Assembly (NCBI GenBank): GCA_022315425.1
Contig: JAIUPT010000004.1
Span: 1 to 64,000 of the forward strand
DNA: 64,000 nt
Reading direction: 5' to 3'
Source of the DNA: Pseudevernia furfuracea
Lineage: Eukaryota > Ascomycota > Lecanoromycetes > Lecanorales > Parmeliaceae
Below, in pieces: positions 49,311-59,017 of this stretch. Under the pieces are notes generated by a model. The model saw nothing but the letters and a program-made list of their open reading frames with translations. It did not search any database and was not told the origin of the DNA. The position numbers and the translations under genes are program-made. The number at the start of each line of letters is the position of its first letter. Within the stretch, counting starts at the first letter, position 1.

Positions 49311-52300
49311 ACAGCAGCAGCAGCAACAGCAGCAGCAGCAACTGCAGCAGAAAAGGCATCTCTCAGCGCAGATGCTGCTCCTGCAGCACCATTGATGGAT
49401 GCTCAGCCAGACATGGAGTTGTACTCAAGTGCTGAATTTGATCAAGCTGTGGAGCTCACACTCGCAGCTCTTGCTCGCTCTGTCGCTGTGCGTTGCTTGT
49501 GCATTGACCAGCACTCACCTCACCTCCATGGACACAAAGCATCTGGAAAGCACAGTCATGGGCATGGACACACAGCATCTGGCAAGCACAGTCAGCACAG
49601 TCATGGGTATGGACAGATACATGTACGTAAGGATTGCACTCAAGGCTCTGGCCAGTCCAGTATAGGTGCCCTGCAAATCCAGACAAGCGCCTCTGATACA
49701 AGTGACCCACAGCTTTCAGCTGACATTCAATGCAGCGAAGGCTCCAGGCAATGCACAAGCTCGCTTCCACAGCTCTCGCAGCTTCAGATGCATGCAACTC
49801 AAGCAGCTCTTGCTTCGCCCAGTCAGCCAGAGATGAGTCATGCACCTCATGACTGTGCAAAACACATCTCTGAGAAAGTCACCAGCCCTTGCAAACAGCC
49901 ACAGACTAGCAGACACAGCCAGCAGCAAAGTCAGCCACCCCATCAGGGGACACAGTGCCAGCTGCGCCCTGCTCCTGTACTGATTCTGTTCAGTGGAGGA
50001 GTAGACTCAACCCTGATTGCTGCTTTAGCCCATCAGTCCTTGCAGTCGATGTTCCCATTGACCTGGCTTCAGTCTGCTTCAAGGAAGGCAGGTCTGCAGA
50101 TCGATTGGCAGCACAGGATGCTCTACTGGAGCTGATGCAGTTTGCGCCCACAAGGGAGTGGCGCCTCATCCAAGTGACTCCTCTTTGGAGGAGGTAGATC
50201 AACACCGCGACTGGTTGCTTGGTGCGCCCACCTCTAGACAGAGCAACTGTCATACAGTTTGCATGTATCTTAACAAATTTCCTGTTGTCCGACATGGCAA
50301 CTGTCATACAGTTTGAATGTATCTTGCAATTTTCTTGCTGTCAGACGTGGCAAACTGAGCACTGTTTGGTGCCCCTGGACCCGGATGGAATGTGTGGTGA
50401 TTGCTGCTACTGGTATCATGCATACGACAATATCTGTCATGCAGCGCTGTTGACTTGTATAGTGATTTCCCGTGCACACTGACAGGCATTGCATCTGCCT
50501 TGAGGATTGCCACACACATCAGACTCAAAAGCAACTGTCACAGTACTGCAGACACTGAGCCTGTAACAAAACATATTGAGCGGTGCAGCTGCTGGACACC
50601 TTGGTGCCATCATTGATAGCTTACCACCAATCAAGACATTGGAGCTGTCTTGATCGGCGGTAAGCTATCAATCATGGCACCAAGGTGTCCAGCAGCTGCA
50701 CTGTTCAATCTGTTTTGATGTAGGCTCAGTGTCTGCCAACACTGGCCAGCTGCCTCAAAGCAGCTGTGAGACTGCTTGCACATCCAGGTCGGTGCGGCTG
50801 ACTTGCAGGTCTTGCATCACAGGCCAGGTGCCTTGGGCTAGGTGCCGCACACATTTGCCATTGTCTCCCTTGCATGTTGACCCCTTCAGCAGATCGACAT
50901 GACAGACATGAACATGTTGTGTGCCTGTGTTGCACCTGCTGAAGAGTAGTGGCATGCTTGCAGGCCTGCTGCATCCATCAGCCACTGTCATGGACCTCAA
51001 TATTGGTGCTGCCCCTCTGGATGGCTGCCAGGGCTGAGGGCAAAGTCACTGTTGCACAGGGGGCTTCACCCTCTGCTTCCAACAGCCCCAGCCAGAGTCA
51101 GCACAACCAGCAGCCCGACACTCACAACAGCCAATATACATTCACTCACCCGGTGGTACACGTGTCAAAGGCTGCTGGCTCAGGCACAGAAATGCTCTCA
51201 GCTGACCGTGGGATCAATTCAGACAAGTTTTGGGCTTGTGACATAGGCACAACAGAGCTCTGTGCCCCACAATGTCAGTCGCAACACCATCTGCAGCTGT
51301 CTGGCCCAGATGCAGAGTGCTGTACCACATCAAGCCTCCAGCAAGCAGCCCCAGCCATGGATGCATTACCTGCCATGGACCACAAGCAAGCTGCTGGAGA
51401 TGATGCTCCTCCAAGCGCTACATGTAATCAGGCTGAGTGTGAGGCAGGCCCTCGGAATCTGGCTGAGTCTGAGGCGGGCCCTCAGAATCTGGTTGAGTCT
51501 GTAGCAGAGCCTCAGGCACCAGCAATGCCCAGCAGCACCTGCAAGTATAACAGGCATTCGTGTTGTGCATGGCAAAGCAGTGACCATAAGCTATGAATGT
51601 TACAAGTCAGCTGCCAGGGTTGTACTGTTGGGCCATGGAGCTGATGAGCAGCATGCTGGCTATGGCCGACATCGCACCAGCTTTCGACACCATGTTAGTC
51701 CCTTTCTGTCTGCATGTGCATACTGTCTGACAGAACAGGGGCTGTTTTGTGACTTGACATTTCTCTTCTGAAGCAAGCATTGTATGTTTGGTAAGAGTAG
51801 CGTCAGGGGTAGTGGAGTGCTGCCTCTGTTTCCTATATCTTGTTTGTAGAAGCGAGACCTGTTTGTCTCCTGCTCTATGTTGGCCGCAATGTGTGTGCAA
51901 CAATCACAGCTTTGACAGACATGTCCTTGTCATCTGCAATGCAATGCAATACGCTGAGCATCAGTTCGTACTTCAAAGTAGACAGCTTGCTAAACCAAGT
52001 TGAATCTGCAACACCAAGGCATGTGGCAGCATGACTCAGACCCATATTGACTTTGCAGGGATGGACTGGTTTGCACGAGGAGTTAGCAATAGACATGCAG
52101 CGTCTGTGGCAGCGAAATCTTGGGCGGGATGATCGGCTTGTGGCTGATACCAGCAGGTAGCTTGGCCCATACATGATGTACCCACAAAAACTCTGTTTTG
52201 ACATGCATAGTATAGTAGCTTGCGGCATATGCAGCATCTCTCGAGCCTTGTAATTTGCAATGTTTGCTTTGGATGGATGTGTATTATCGTTTATTTGCTG

Positions 52301-52648
52301 TGCAATGTGAGCTCATTGCATGTTCTGACTCAAGAGTGAACCCGTGTGTCATGTTGCAGGGAGGCCAGACACCCTTTCTTGGATGAAGAGTACATCCACG
52401 CTGTCTTGCAGCTTCCTTTGTGGCTTGTAGCAAACTTGAAGGATGCGCCAGGCCAAGGAGACAAGCTATTGCTCAGGGCAGCATTGAGAAGGCTTGGCTT
52501 GCCAAGAGCTGCAGCCAGAGTCAAGCGGGCAATACAGTTTGGCACTGGCATTGGCAAACTCTCAAATGTGAGAAGCTTTGGGAGCAATAGGGCAGCAAAC
52601 AGTCGAAATGCTGGATCCTTGGACCTGGCGTCTGTGCTGCATGTGTGA
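47447..52648 (+). CDS. ASNSD1: Asparagine synthetase domain-containing protein (ASNSD1-like)
   Basis: Predicted amidotransferase-like protein. The start at 47447 gives MCGILLVARG, placing the glutaminase nucleophile Cys second. Exons: 47447-47510, 47598-47690 (HKRGPDSWGIEQ), 47823-47941 (ANLQIQGSLLS), 48039-48212 (EIFGGLDIAPGSND, CLRGPWAAVYWHADTRTLWF), 48506-48699. A long exon from about 49088 carries a poly-Ala tract and a His-rich linker, then the PP-loop ATPase motif LILFSGGVDSTLIAALAH. Then DLASVCFKEGRSADRLAAQD and SSLEEVDQHRDW follow, near 50.2 kb. Then about 50985-51550 (VMDLNIGAA, LWMAARAEGKVT, low-complexity insert), about 51560-51692 (VVLLGHGADEQHAGYGRHR), 52059-52156 (LWQRNLGRDDRLVADTS) and 52360-52648 (ARHPFLDEEY, KRAIQFGTGIG, FGSNRAAN). 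Frame breaks lie near 47474, 47874, 50038, 50176 and 51012. The family call is firm. Confidence 0.9.
48390..48470. repeat. AT-rich TTATTGTTATT-type simple repeat
   Basis: Degenerate TTA/TTG triplet run inside the ASNSD1 intron upstream of the exon at 48506. Confidence 0.75.
49236..49351 (+). repeat. CAG/CAA trinucleotide tract read as poly-Ala
   Basis: About 38 CAG/CAA triplets in a row. In the ASNSD1 frame they read GCA/ACA, giving Ala with scattered Thr, rather than Gln. The CAA interruptions become Thr. The tract lies inside the exon that also holds the PP-loop. Confidence 0.9.
50242..50352 (+). repeat. Imperfect 57-bp direct duplication
   Basis: Two adjacent copies built around CAACTGTCATACAGTTTG, at about 50249 and 50300, then ATGTATCTT, a short spacer and a GTC(A/C)GAC(A/G)TGGCAA block. 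It sits at the start of the ASNSD1 intron that also contains the foldback at 50548-50736. Confidence 0.8.
50548..50736. repeat. 189-bp foldback hairpin, about 90-nt arms, 7-nt loop
   Basis: The sequence 50548-50638 is repeated as reverse complement at 50646-50736 around a loop TTGGAGC at 50639-50645. The central 64 bp of each arm differ at only about five positions, several of which would be G-U pairs in RNA. Outward the match continues through an AAAACA block and ends in GCAGACACTGAGCCT. The element lies in an ASNSD1 intron, on the transcribed strand. It could be a miRNA or siRNA precursor, a MITE-like foldback, or an assembly foldback. Confidence 0.93.
51428..51515 (+). repeat. 33-bp coding minisatellite in ASNSD1 insert
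   Basis: Three imperfect units reading GCTGAGTCTGAGGCGGGCCC then TCAGAATCTG, each encoding a variant of AESEAGPQNL. In frame with the ASNSD1 exon and a multiple of three, so copy number can vary without breaking the frame. Confidence 0.8.
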
Positions 52649-53470
52649 TATGAGTAGCAGTGTACAGACAGCCACTTTTGGAATATTGTGTCTGTGTCTA
52701 CTTTTACAGTTCAGTGATACGGGCCCACAGTGTAGTGCGCCCGGGATGAATTGCTGCTGTTCAGAACACGTCTTGAAAACAGTCATATCATTGTGGTTTG
52801 TCAATGCTTGGTGCACTGCAATCTGCAGTAATTACTGTCATGACTTGTATGCAATTTATCTGTTACAGTGCACAAGTTGGGGCCAACTTGCGACAGCCTT
52901 TACCAGGCTTCCTGCACTGATGAAAGTGCGTTGACACAGCATCAGACTCAGATGCATACAAGCAGTCAAGCCGACAATCATAACAACCTCTATATATATG
53001 TGCATACGCAGCTGCAACACATGGTAATTCTGCCCAGCTTGGCCAAACATGCAGGGCTGAACACCAGAGACAGCTAGCATGTCAACAGCAAGCAACAAAC
53101 TGTCTCCAGTTGCTTCACAACGTCTTGGTTTGTGCCTGATGCACAGATCAATGGGTCTTGATAGATCCCACATCCAATGCTGCATCAGGAACAGCATCCC
53201 AGGCAGCAAATTTGCTAACTTGTAAGCTGAGCATGTTCTGTAACTCATGCAACACTCTTCACCTTGTCCTTGGCTGTTCATAGCTTGCTGGCAATGGAAC
53301 AATGGCCCACATAGTTATATCCCATAAAGCAAACAGCAATCAAGCACGACACCACTGACTGGTGCTTACTGCTGCCTGACAGGGCAGCTCACCACAGAAG
53401 AAGAACTCCAGGCTGCCAGTCAAAGGTCTCTATGTGCACCTGTTGACTGCCAACATTGGGCTATGCGAAA
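52649..53470. other. Convergent 3' spacer, no gene seen
   Basis: Lies between the ASNSD1 stop (plus) and the SOSS-B-like stop (minus). Open frames up to 148 codons occur on the minus strand (52856-53302), but they show no motif and no exon-like splice sites. I take the region as 3' UTRs and spacer. Confidence 0.4.
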
Positions 53471-54154
53471 TCATTGTGCTGCCACAGCTTGAGATACACC
53501 AGGTTGAATTACTTGCACAAGCTCAACTCAATCAAAGACATGTTGTCCTCCATCTGCACATGCACAGTTGACAGGTGAGTGGCACATCATGGTGACACTG
53601 CAAATATCAATAGCCCATAGCACGGTATTCACCTTGACTTGGAAATCTTGGTTGGGTTCTGCTTCTTCAACCTTGCCCCACTGGTTGACAGCAAGCCGCA
53701 TGGAGCCCCTAACATGTCTATCCTTGCATTGCGCAATACGATGTAGCTCCCAGGTGTTGATGTATCGACTGCAGATGGTCAGAAGTCAAGAGAAAATAGG
53801 CACAGCATAGCTACAGCTGACTTAGCAAGGCTCGTGCGGTACCTTGCTCATTTCGAGCAGCGAAAACAATCACGCCGGTCTCGTCTCCCACCAAGCACTC
53901 AGCCACTTTAGATGCAGAGGAGCCAGCCCGCCCAGTCGATCTGTTGACCACGACTTTGGCGTCCACAACCTATAACAATAGCACATCGATGCTGCCTCAT
54001 CATGGCAATTGGACGGGCAAGTACTCAACGTTACAGGCATCAGATCGAGGACGGTTCGTACCTTCAGAACGAGGTTATGCCCGGTTGTATCAGGTCGAAG
54101 CTGATCAACTGTGGTGAAAACTGGAGCACGCTTTTCAACGCTAGGCGGTGGCAT
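53471..54154 (-). CDS. OB-fold ssDNA-binding protein, SOSS-B/NABP-like
   Basis: Small OB-fold protein like SOSS complex subunit B, which binds ssDNA in DNA-damage response; its role in algae is unknown. Exon 1 (54154-54062) starts MPPPSVEKRAPVFTTVDQL, followed by TTGHNLVLK. Exon 2 (53969-53843) has VVDAKVVVNRSTGRAGS and AECLVGDETGVIVFAARNEQ. Exon 3 (53768-53633) has GSYIVLRNARIDML, then SMRLAVNQWGKVEEAEPN. Exon 4 (53553-53471) has EDNMSLIE and FELVQVIQPGVSQ before TGA. Splice phases agree. Two single-base losses are apparent: at the CCCC of 53706-53709, between RIDML and SMRLAV, and at the AA of 53525-53526, between SLIE and FELVQV. At about 150 residues the length suits the family. It is transcribed toward ASNSD1. 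Confidence 0.88.
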
Positions 54155-55282
54155 GGTAGAGGTCTACTCTAGTAGACGCATCGTTCCGTGTGGCTATCGG
54201 ACGCCGTCGGCAAGCCTGGCAAACCACGCCAATATTTTCACAAAAGTCGTCTGCGTCGAAAATTCACAATAGCGTCTGCTTGAGACGAAGGAACAGGGCA
54301 GATGGGCAAAATGCACTTCATCAACGTTCTTCAAGTTCGTTCTAGACTGTCTTGATGTTTTCCACATTTGACCTTTGTCTTCTTCTATATGTGATCAGAC
54401 TTGCTGGCTGGCTAAAGCATTGTAACCTCTCTCTAAGCTTTTCTTAATCATGAAGCTCAAGTATGAAGTTTATAAAACAACTCAGTTTCGGAGGGGGGGA
54501 GGGGGAGTTGCGTATAAGAGTGCATTTTTTTGGAGGGTCAGGCCGCATTTTTGTTCCTCGAGTTTGCATGGCTTGATTGTTTTCTTAGTGGTATGAATCC
54601 GATGATCAGCACTATTCAGCAAAGCTCGGTAAACCGTCGGGATCAGTGTGTACATAGATAGTGTCACTGCAAAATATGGCTTGATTGTTGTACACTCTGT
54701 GTCTCTGTGAACCTGATGCCATACATGCATCGCCCACAAAGCTCATTCATAAGCATGCATGCAAGCGCAGTGCAGAAAAGCTCCAAATGTATCATGAAAT
54801 TAGTGAGATATGATAATTATGTCGACATTGTCTGTCAGCAACAGCACTAGTGGTACATTTCAGACAGCAATTGCAGATGGACACAGCCGGCAACCTTGAT
54901 AGATTGGATCTCAGATACACTATTTTCCAGATAGCCAGCATGTGCTTCTTAAGTATATATGATTCCGCAGGCAGCTTCTCAAACTTTCACTAGCGAGCAA
55001 GCTTGATGAAGTGAAGGGATCAGTGTGGGTGACCATGAACATCAATTAACTAGCATTGCTCGCATAAACATTGCATTCAAAACAACTCAAATCGACTCAC
55101 CATGGCTTCAAAACAATAATGCAAACAGACAGAGCCACTCTACAGAAACAGCACCATATGTCACATATGCAACACATGACCACAGAAATGTACACTTGGT
55201 GAAAGCACCGTTTGCACCACCAGAAACACACAGCACTGCTGACCACGACACAAGCATCGAGCTCGACGAAACAAGGACAACA
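54155..55282. other. Spacer, no gene recognised
   Basis: Between the SOSS-B-like start (minus) and the Alfin-like stop (minus). It contains a short poly-G run near 54492-54503. The plus-strand open frame 55025-55300 (91 codons) overlaps the 3' exon of the Alfin-like gene and looks like chance. The SOSS-B-like promoter should lie at the left end. Confidence 0.4.
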
Positions 55283-57062
55283 TTATTGACAGATGAGTGA
55301 CATGTGCCCTTCCCGTATAATCTCATTCAAATCCAGATCTTCAAACTCGCCGCTTGTATACTGTATCCTGGCAAAAGGCAGTCACAGGGTATCAATCACA
55401 CAGCACAAAATACTCTGATGTGCATTTGAAGCACTAAGGACTAGGACATGCGTCTAGCTGCAAACAAAGCATGCTGACGCAAGTGTAGAGGTAAGCTTAC
55501 TTGGCTATCCTGCTTCTGATGTTGATGGCATAGACCTCTATGAGATACCACATCTTGTCGTCTGGCCAGTAGAGCTGCAGCAGCATTGCCATGGCATCAG
55601 CAAATTGAAGCGCATTTGCACAAGCAGCACGCAAATATTCAGCAAAGTAGTATGGCTGGGTTTGCAGCAGTCACCTCTGCTTGACGCCCTTTCAGTGCAG
55701 GCGTTATGTCAGCATATACAAGCAATCTGCCTGTTGGCAATGGTGCATCTGCTGCTTGTGCATCACCAGCCCCATTGCCTTGCTGCACCTGTGTCACAGC
55801 ATTGTACTCCACCATCAATTGCTGAGGTCACAGCATTGCCATGCAGTATGCTCAACAAGCATGCATTGCCCCTGCAGATGTGTTTGCATCTAGGTCTGTG
55901 CTGCCGTGCTCAGCTTACACTTGCTTCAACAATCAGGCTGAAAGGTGAAGCTTGACATGGACTCACCAACAGCAACTTGTGCCAAGTGAGCTATCTGGCA
56001 ATGCTGATGCATAAGTGCATTGAATGCAGCTTCAGGGTATGGGAATCAATCTCACAATTCCACATTGCATGAAGTAAGGTCTTCCGCAAGGACATAAATG
56101 AGAGCATTGCATAAGCAAGATGGCTCACTGTGTCTGCTCGTTTCCTTTTTGAGTGACTGTTGATTTTGATTGGCTTAGATGCTTTGCCTGTGATGATCTC
56201 ATAAAGTGTTGGCTGGGAATTGATATTTCTGAACAGCTTGAGTCTGCACGCAACAAACAGGTTGTTGTCCATCAGCAAGGTCATGTATGATGTACTTGAG
56301 TAAGGTGTGTCGTGCAGGAGTCCTACCTGGCATTGGCATCCAGCTTCGCACCATAATAAAAGGCAACTGACATCAGCCATGCGTCAGAGTGTACAGCTAC
56401 AAGGGCCAGCCAGTCTTTCCGGACCATACCATCTCGGGCAAAGTTATACCTGCATCAAATCCATTCGTCAAGTACATCTGAATTTGACTGTTCAGGCATG
56501 TCGCAAGAACGCCTCGTCAGGCACAGCTTTGAAGCCATTCACGAACTGGCCAGGCAGTCTGCTCGAAGGTGTCCAGACAATAAGCCGTGAAACAGAACGA
56601 AGGCGGACCTAAACATGGCTCAGGAAGCTCTGGTGGGACTTCTTCTGCTGGCAACGCCACGGACCAGTTGCCGTCTGAGTGACCCTGCAGCATGCCATAG
56701 ACCAGTCTCGTTTAAGCAGACCCCACAAACGGAGCCACAGACTGAACTGGAGAATGCCAGCTTGTCACTGGACACGCTTATATCAACAGCAGCAGGTGCC
56801 GCTGGTATCAGACGCTAGGCGGACTTACATACGCTACCAGGTTTTCTGAGTTGGGATCGCACTGGTCGAAAAAGTCTTCAGCGTCTGCGAGTAGCGTGAC
56901 GTTGTTCGAAAACCAAACAATACACGAAGCGTGTCTCAATCGGTGGAGCAAGCAGGAACAGTAAGGCACACAAAAATCACCATCTGTCAAGGCTTGTAGC
57001 AAGCCGGAGCGCCTTTGGGTAAAGTCTGAGTAAATGTCCTCAGGACTTCTAGGCTGAGCCAT
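55283..57062 (-). CDS. Alfin-like protein with C-terminal Tudor-like module
   Basis: Alfin-like proteins are plant chromatin readers with an N-terminal Alfin domain and a C-terminal PHD finger that binds H3K4me3. Exon 1 (57062-56981) starts MAQPRSPEDIYSDFTQRRSG. Exon 2 (56884-56829) has DAEDFFDQCDPNSENLVAY. Exon 3 (56684-56609) has DGNWSVALPAEEVPPELPEP. Exon 4 (56449-56327) has YNFARDGMVRKDWLALVAVH and SVAFYYGAKLD. Exon 5 (56243-56129) has LFRNINSQPTLYEIITGKA and the basic HSKRKR. Two more exons, 55574-55501 (LYWPDDKMWYLIEVYAINIR) and 55367-55283 (YTSGEFEDLDLNEIIREGH), join in phase. No Cys-rich PHD finger is seen. The last part resembles a Tudor/Agenet fold, by pattern only. One G appears missing at the exon 3/4 junction. 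Confidence 0.72.
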
Positions 57063-57462
57063 GCAAGGTCTCAAGAGAAGTCTGCAGAAGATGTTCGAAA
57101 CAGCCGACAGTTGCGTGGCTGGGGCGACACAGACGGTATAAGCTCGTCGTCTTCTTTGAGTATGAAGCAGCGATGAACAGCTCTCAAAACTAGCAGAACT
57201 TCGATGCCGTGCCACACAGCGATCTGCTGCAAAAAGTAGCAACGTTGCAAGAGACCTGTTGCGGTGAGTTTTACGGCTGCGTCTGAAGCTATCACCGGCA
57301 GTTTGAGTTCGAGCTCACTGTTGGCCTGTCATGATGCAACCATCATTCATTTGCGCCAACAGCCGTTTTGAAGGCGATTACGGTTGACAAACACCTTACG
57401 CCCGTACCGGCTAGTATCTCACATCATAGTGTGGACAGCCTCTGAACAGCCTGAAAGGCGTG
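57063..57462. promoter_or_regulatory. Bidirectional promoter, Alfin-like / BolA
   Basis: A 400-bp gap separates the Alfin-like start (minus, 57062) from the BolA start (plus, 57463). No distinct motif could be identified; the call rests on the head-to-head layout. Confidence 0.4.
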
Positions 57463-57741
57463 ATGCTCAGACTCCTGCAGCACCAGGGTGGCAAGCCTCC
57501 TCAGCTGTGCTCAGTCTCAATACGCGTCGCACGAGCGTTTGCTACTGAAACCGAGTCAGCCATCCAAGAGAAACTGCAGAAGGCACTGACAGTCAAGGAT
57601 GTGGACGTCAGGGATACAAGCGGTGGCTGCGGAACCATTGTTTGAGATCAAAGTGGCTGCGGATGAGTTCAAGGACAAGAGCATTGTGCAGCAGCATAAG
57701 GTCGTGACCAAAATTTTGCAGGACGAGATATTCACAGTGGC
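57463..57741 (+). CDS. Mitochondrial BolA-like protein (BOLA3 type), 5' part
   Basis: BolA proteins partner monothiol glutaredoxins in Fe-S cluster transfer. The ATG at 57463 gives MLRLLQHQGGKPPQLCS, a basic, hydroxyl-rich leader that fits mitochondrial import, then TESAIQEKLQKALTVKDVDV. The BolA signature follows: DTSGGCG, then FEIKVAADEFKDKSIVQQHK and VVTKILQDEI. Between GGCG and FEIKV the frame breaks. The TT at 57638-57639 read as a single T would give GGCGTMFEIKV, close to the family pattern. The conserved C-terminal strand after ILQDEI was not found, so a small second exon probably lies between 57745 and 58200, or the end is lost. Confidence 0.8.
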
Positions 57742-58212
57742 ATGGTTTCGTTCTCCTCACAGTCAGCTCCGAATAACAGCTGATTGCATCACTGAGGCAA
57801 AGATGCAAGAAGATTTGTATGATCTGCGTTCCCTCAAGCAGGTGCTGCAAGCTTCCTATGCCTACAACTGCCACAAGCTTTGCCAAGGCGGTGCAGGTGT
57901 CAGAATAGGTTGAGCCTGCAGAGGGTATTGTCCTTTCGACTAAAACATTCACAACTTCTGCGTGCCAGCATTGCACCACTTGTTGCAAGCATACGAGGCA
58001 TAGAGTTGGGCAAAGTATGTTGCATTGTTTTAGGCACAGCCGTACTAGTACAGAGACAATATTGACACATCCAATGGTGCTGCTTGATTGTAAGCTGTCA
58101 AACTGTTGGTTCTATGTGCAAGGTGACTCTGGGTGACATAGAGTGACTTTGCTGTGTTGCCCTGTAACATAGACATGTTTTTGCCTCTTGGAGACTCCTT
58201 TCGATGTCTGTG

Positions 58213-58828
58213 TTATGCACATGCCTGAAACGATGAACAATTCAATTGACTTGACTGTATCTGCCTCAAGTTGCAGAATGATAATGAATTTTGGACGCAT
58301 GCTGGCAAAAGGCCGGTACTTGTGCAGCTGCATACGTTGCACATTGTGCAGTGATAGTGACATTGCATGCCAACATGTCTACTCGACTGAGGCCTAAAGT
58401 TAATGAAGGCATGTGAAATCGTTCTGCTTGGCTTCACAACCACCTTGACTCCAGTGACCTCTTTCTGCTGAACCATGGCAAGTTGCCGCTTAGCCTTTCG
58501 CATCAGGTGCTCTATCAATTGATAGTTCTTTTTGTCTACTTGACGGTGCCTGCAGTGCGTGACAATCTGTTTTGTGCATCCAGGTCTCTTTGCTACCTGA
58601 GAGCAGAGTTCTGTTTGTACCTCTCAAACTCTGTTCTGGCAAAACTCGCAATTGCGTCAGCCTGCAAACCTTTGCCTCGAGCGGTGCGCAGCACAGTGCG
58701 ATACAACGACAGCACTTGCCTCTGCGACGACAACACACAGTCGAGGCCAGTTAGGTTACAATCGCATGGTCATTCGACACATGGCAACACTTACCTGCAG
58801 CCCTGACAACCTAGGAGCTCCTGTTCAT
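58213..58828 (-). CDS. LYR-motif protein, succinate dehydrogenase assembly factor 1-like
   Basis: SDHAF1 is a mitochondrial LYR protein that helps insert Fe-S clusters into the SdhB subunit of complex II. Exon 1 (58828-58795) encodes RLSGLQ just before the donor. Exon 2 (58721-58597) gives RQVLSLYRTVLRTARGKG, with the LYR motif, and FARTEFERYKQNSALR. Exon 3 (from about 58540) gives DKKNYQLIEHLMRKAKRQLA, matching the family order. The likely ATG at 58828-58826 is out of frame with RLSGLQ by one base. Reading the TT at 58824-58825 as one T would start the protein MTGAPRLSGLQ. The open frame runs on to 58213 with a Cys-rich tail that is not typical, so the true stop or an intron may come earlier. 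Head to head with the armadillo-repeat gene. Confidence 0.75.
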
Positions 58829-59017
58829 GTATGTAGGGCTCTTGCGCTTCGCTGACACAACAGGTCGTGGTTAGTGTTGTTTGAACCTTCCGTGCAGCGA
58901 CGCAGTCCGTACTTCTCAGATTCCCTAGCTTTCGCACTGCAGATCTGCAGTCCTCGAAGTAACAGAGATGCTAGCAGCGATGTGCTCACATGCACTTTTG
59001 CAAACACTGGACTTTAA
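58829..59017. promoter_or_regulatory. Bidirectional promoter, SDHAF1-like / armadillo gene
   Basis: Only about 190 bp separate the SDHAF1-like start (minus) from the first ATG candidate of the armadillo-repeat gene (plus, 59018; alternative 59096). No motif is assigned; the call rests on layout. Confidence 0.4.

Noticed and set aside
52856..53302. 148-codon minus-strand open frame downstream of the SOSS-B-like gene
   Set aside because: It lies between two convergent stops and shows no domain, exon-like ends or codon pattern; taken as 3' UTR sequence.
31713..57741. Programmed ribosomal frameshifting in many genes
   Set aside because: The sites share no slippery sequence or downstream structure, occur in unrelated families and go in both directions; homopolymer error explains them more simply.
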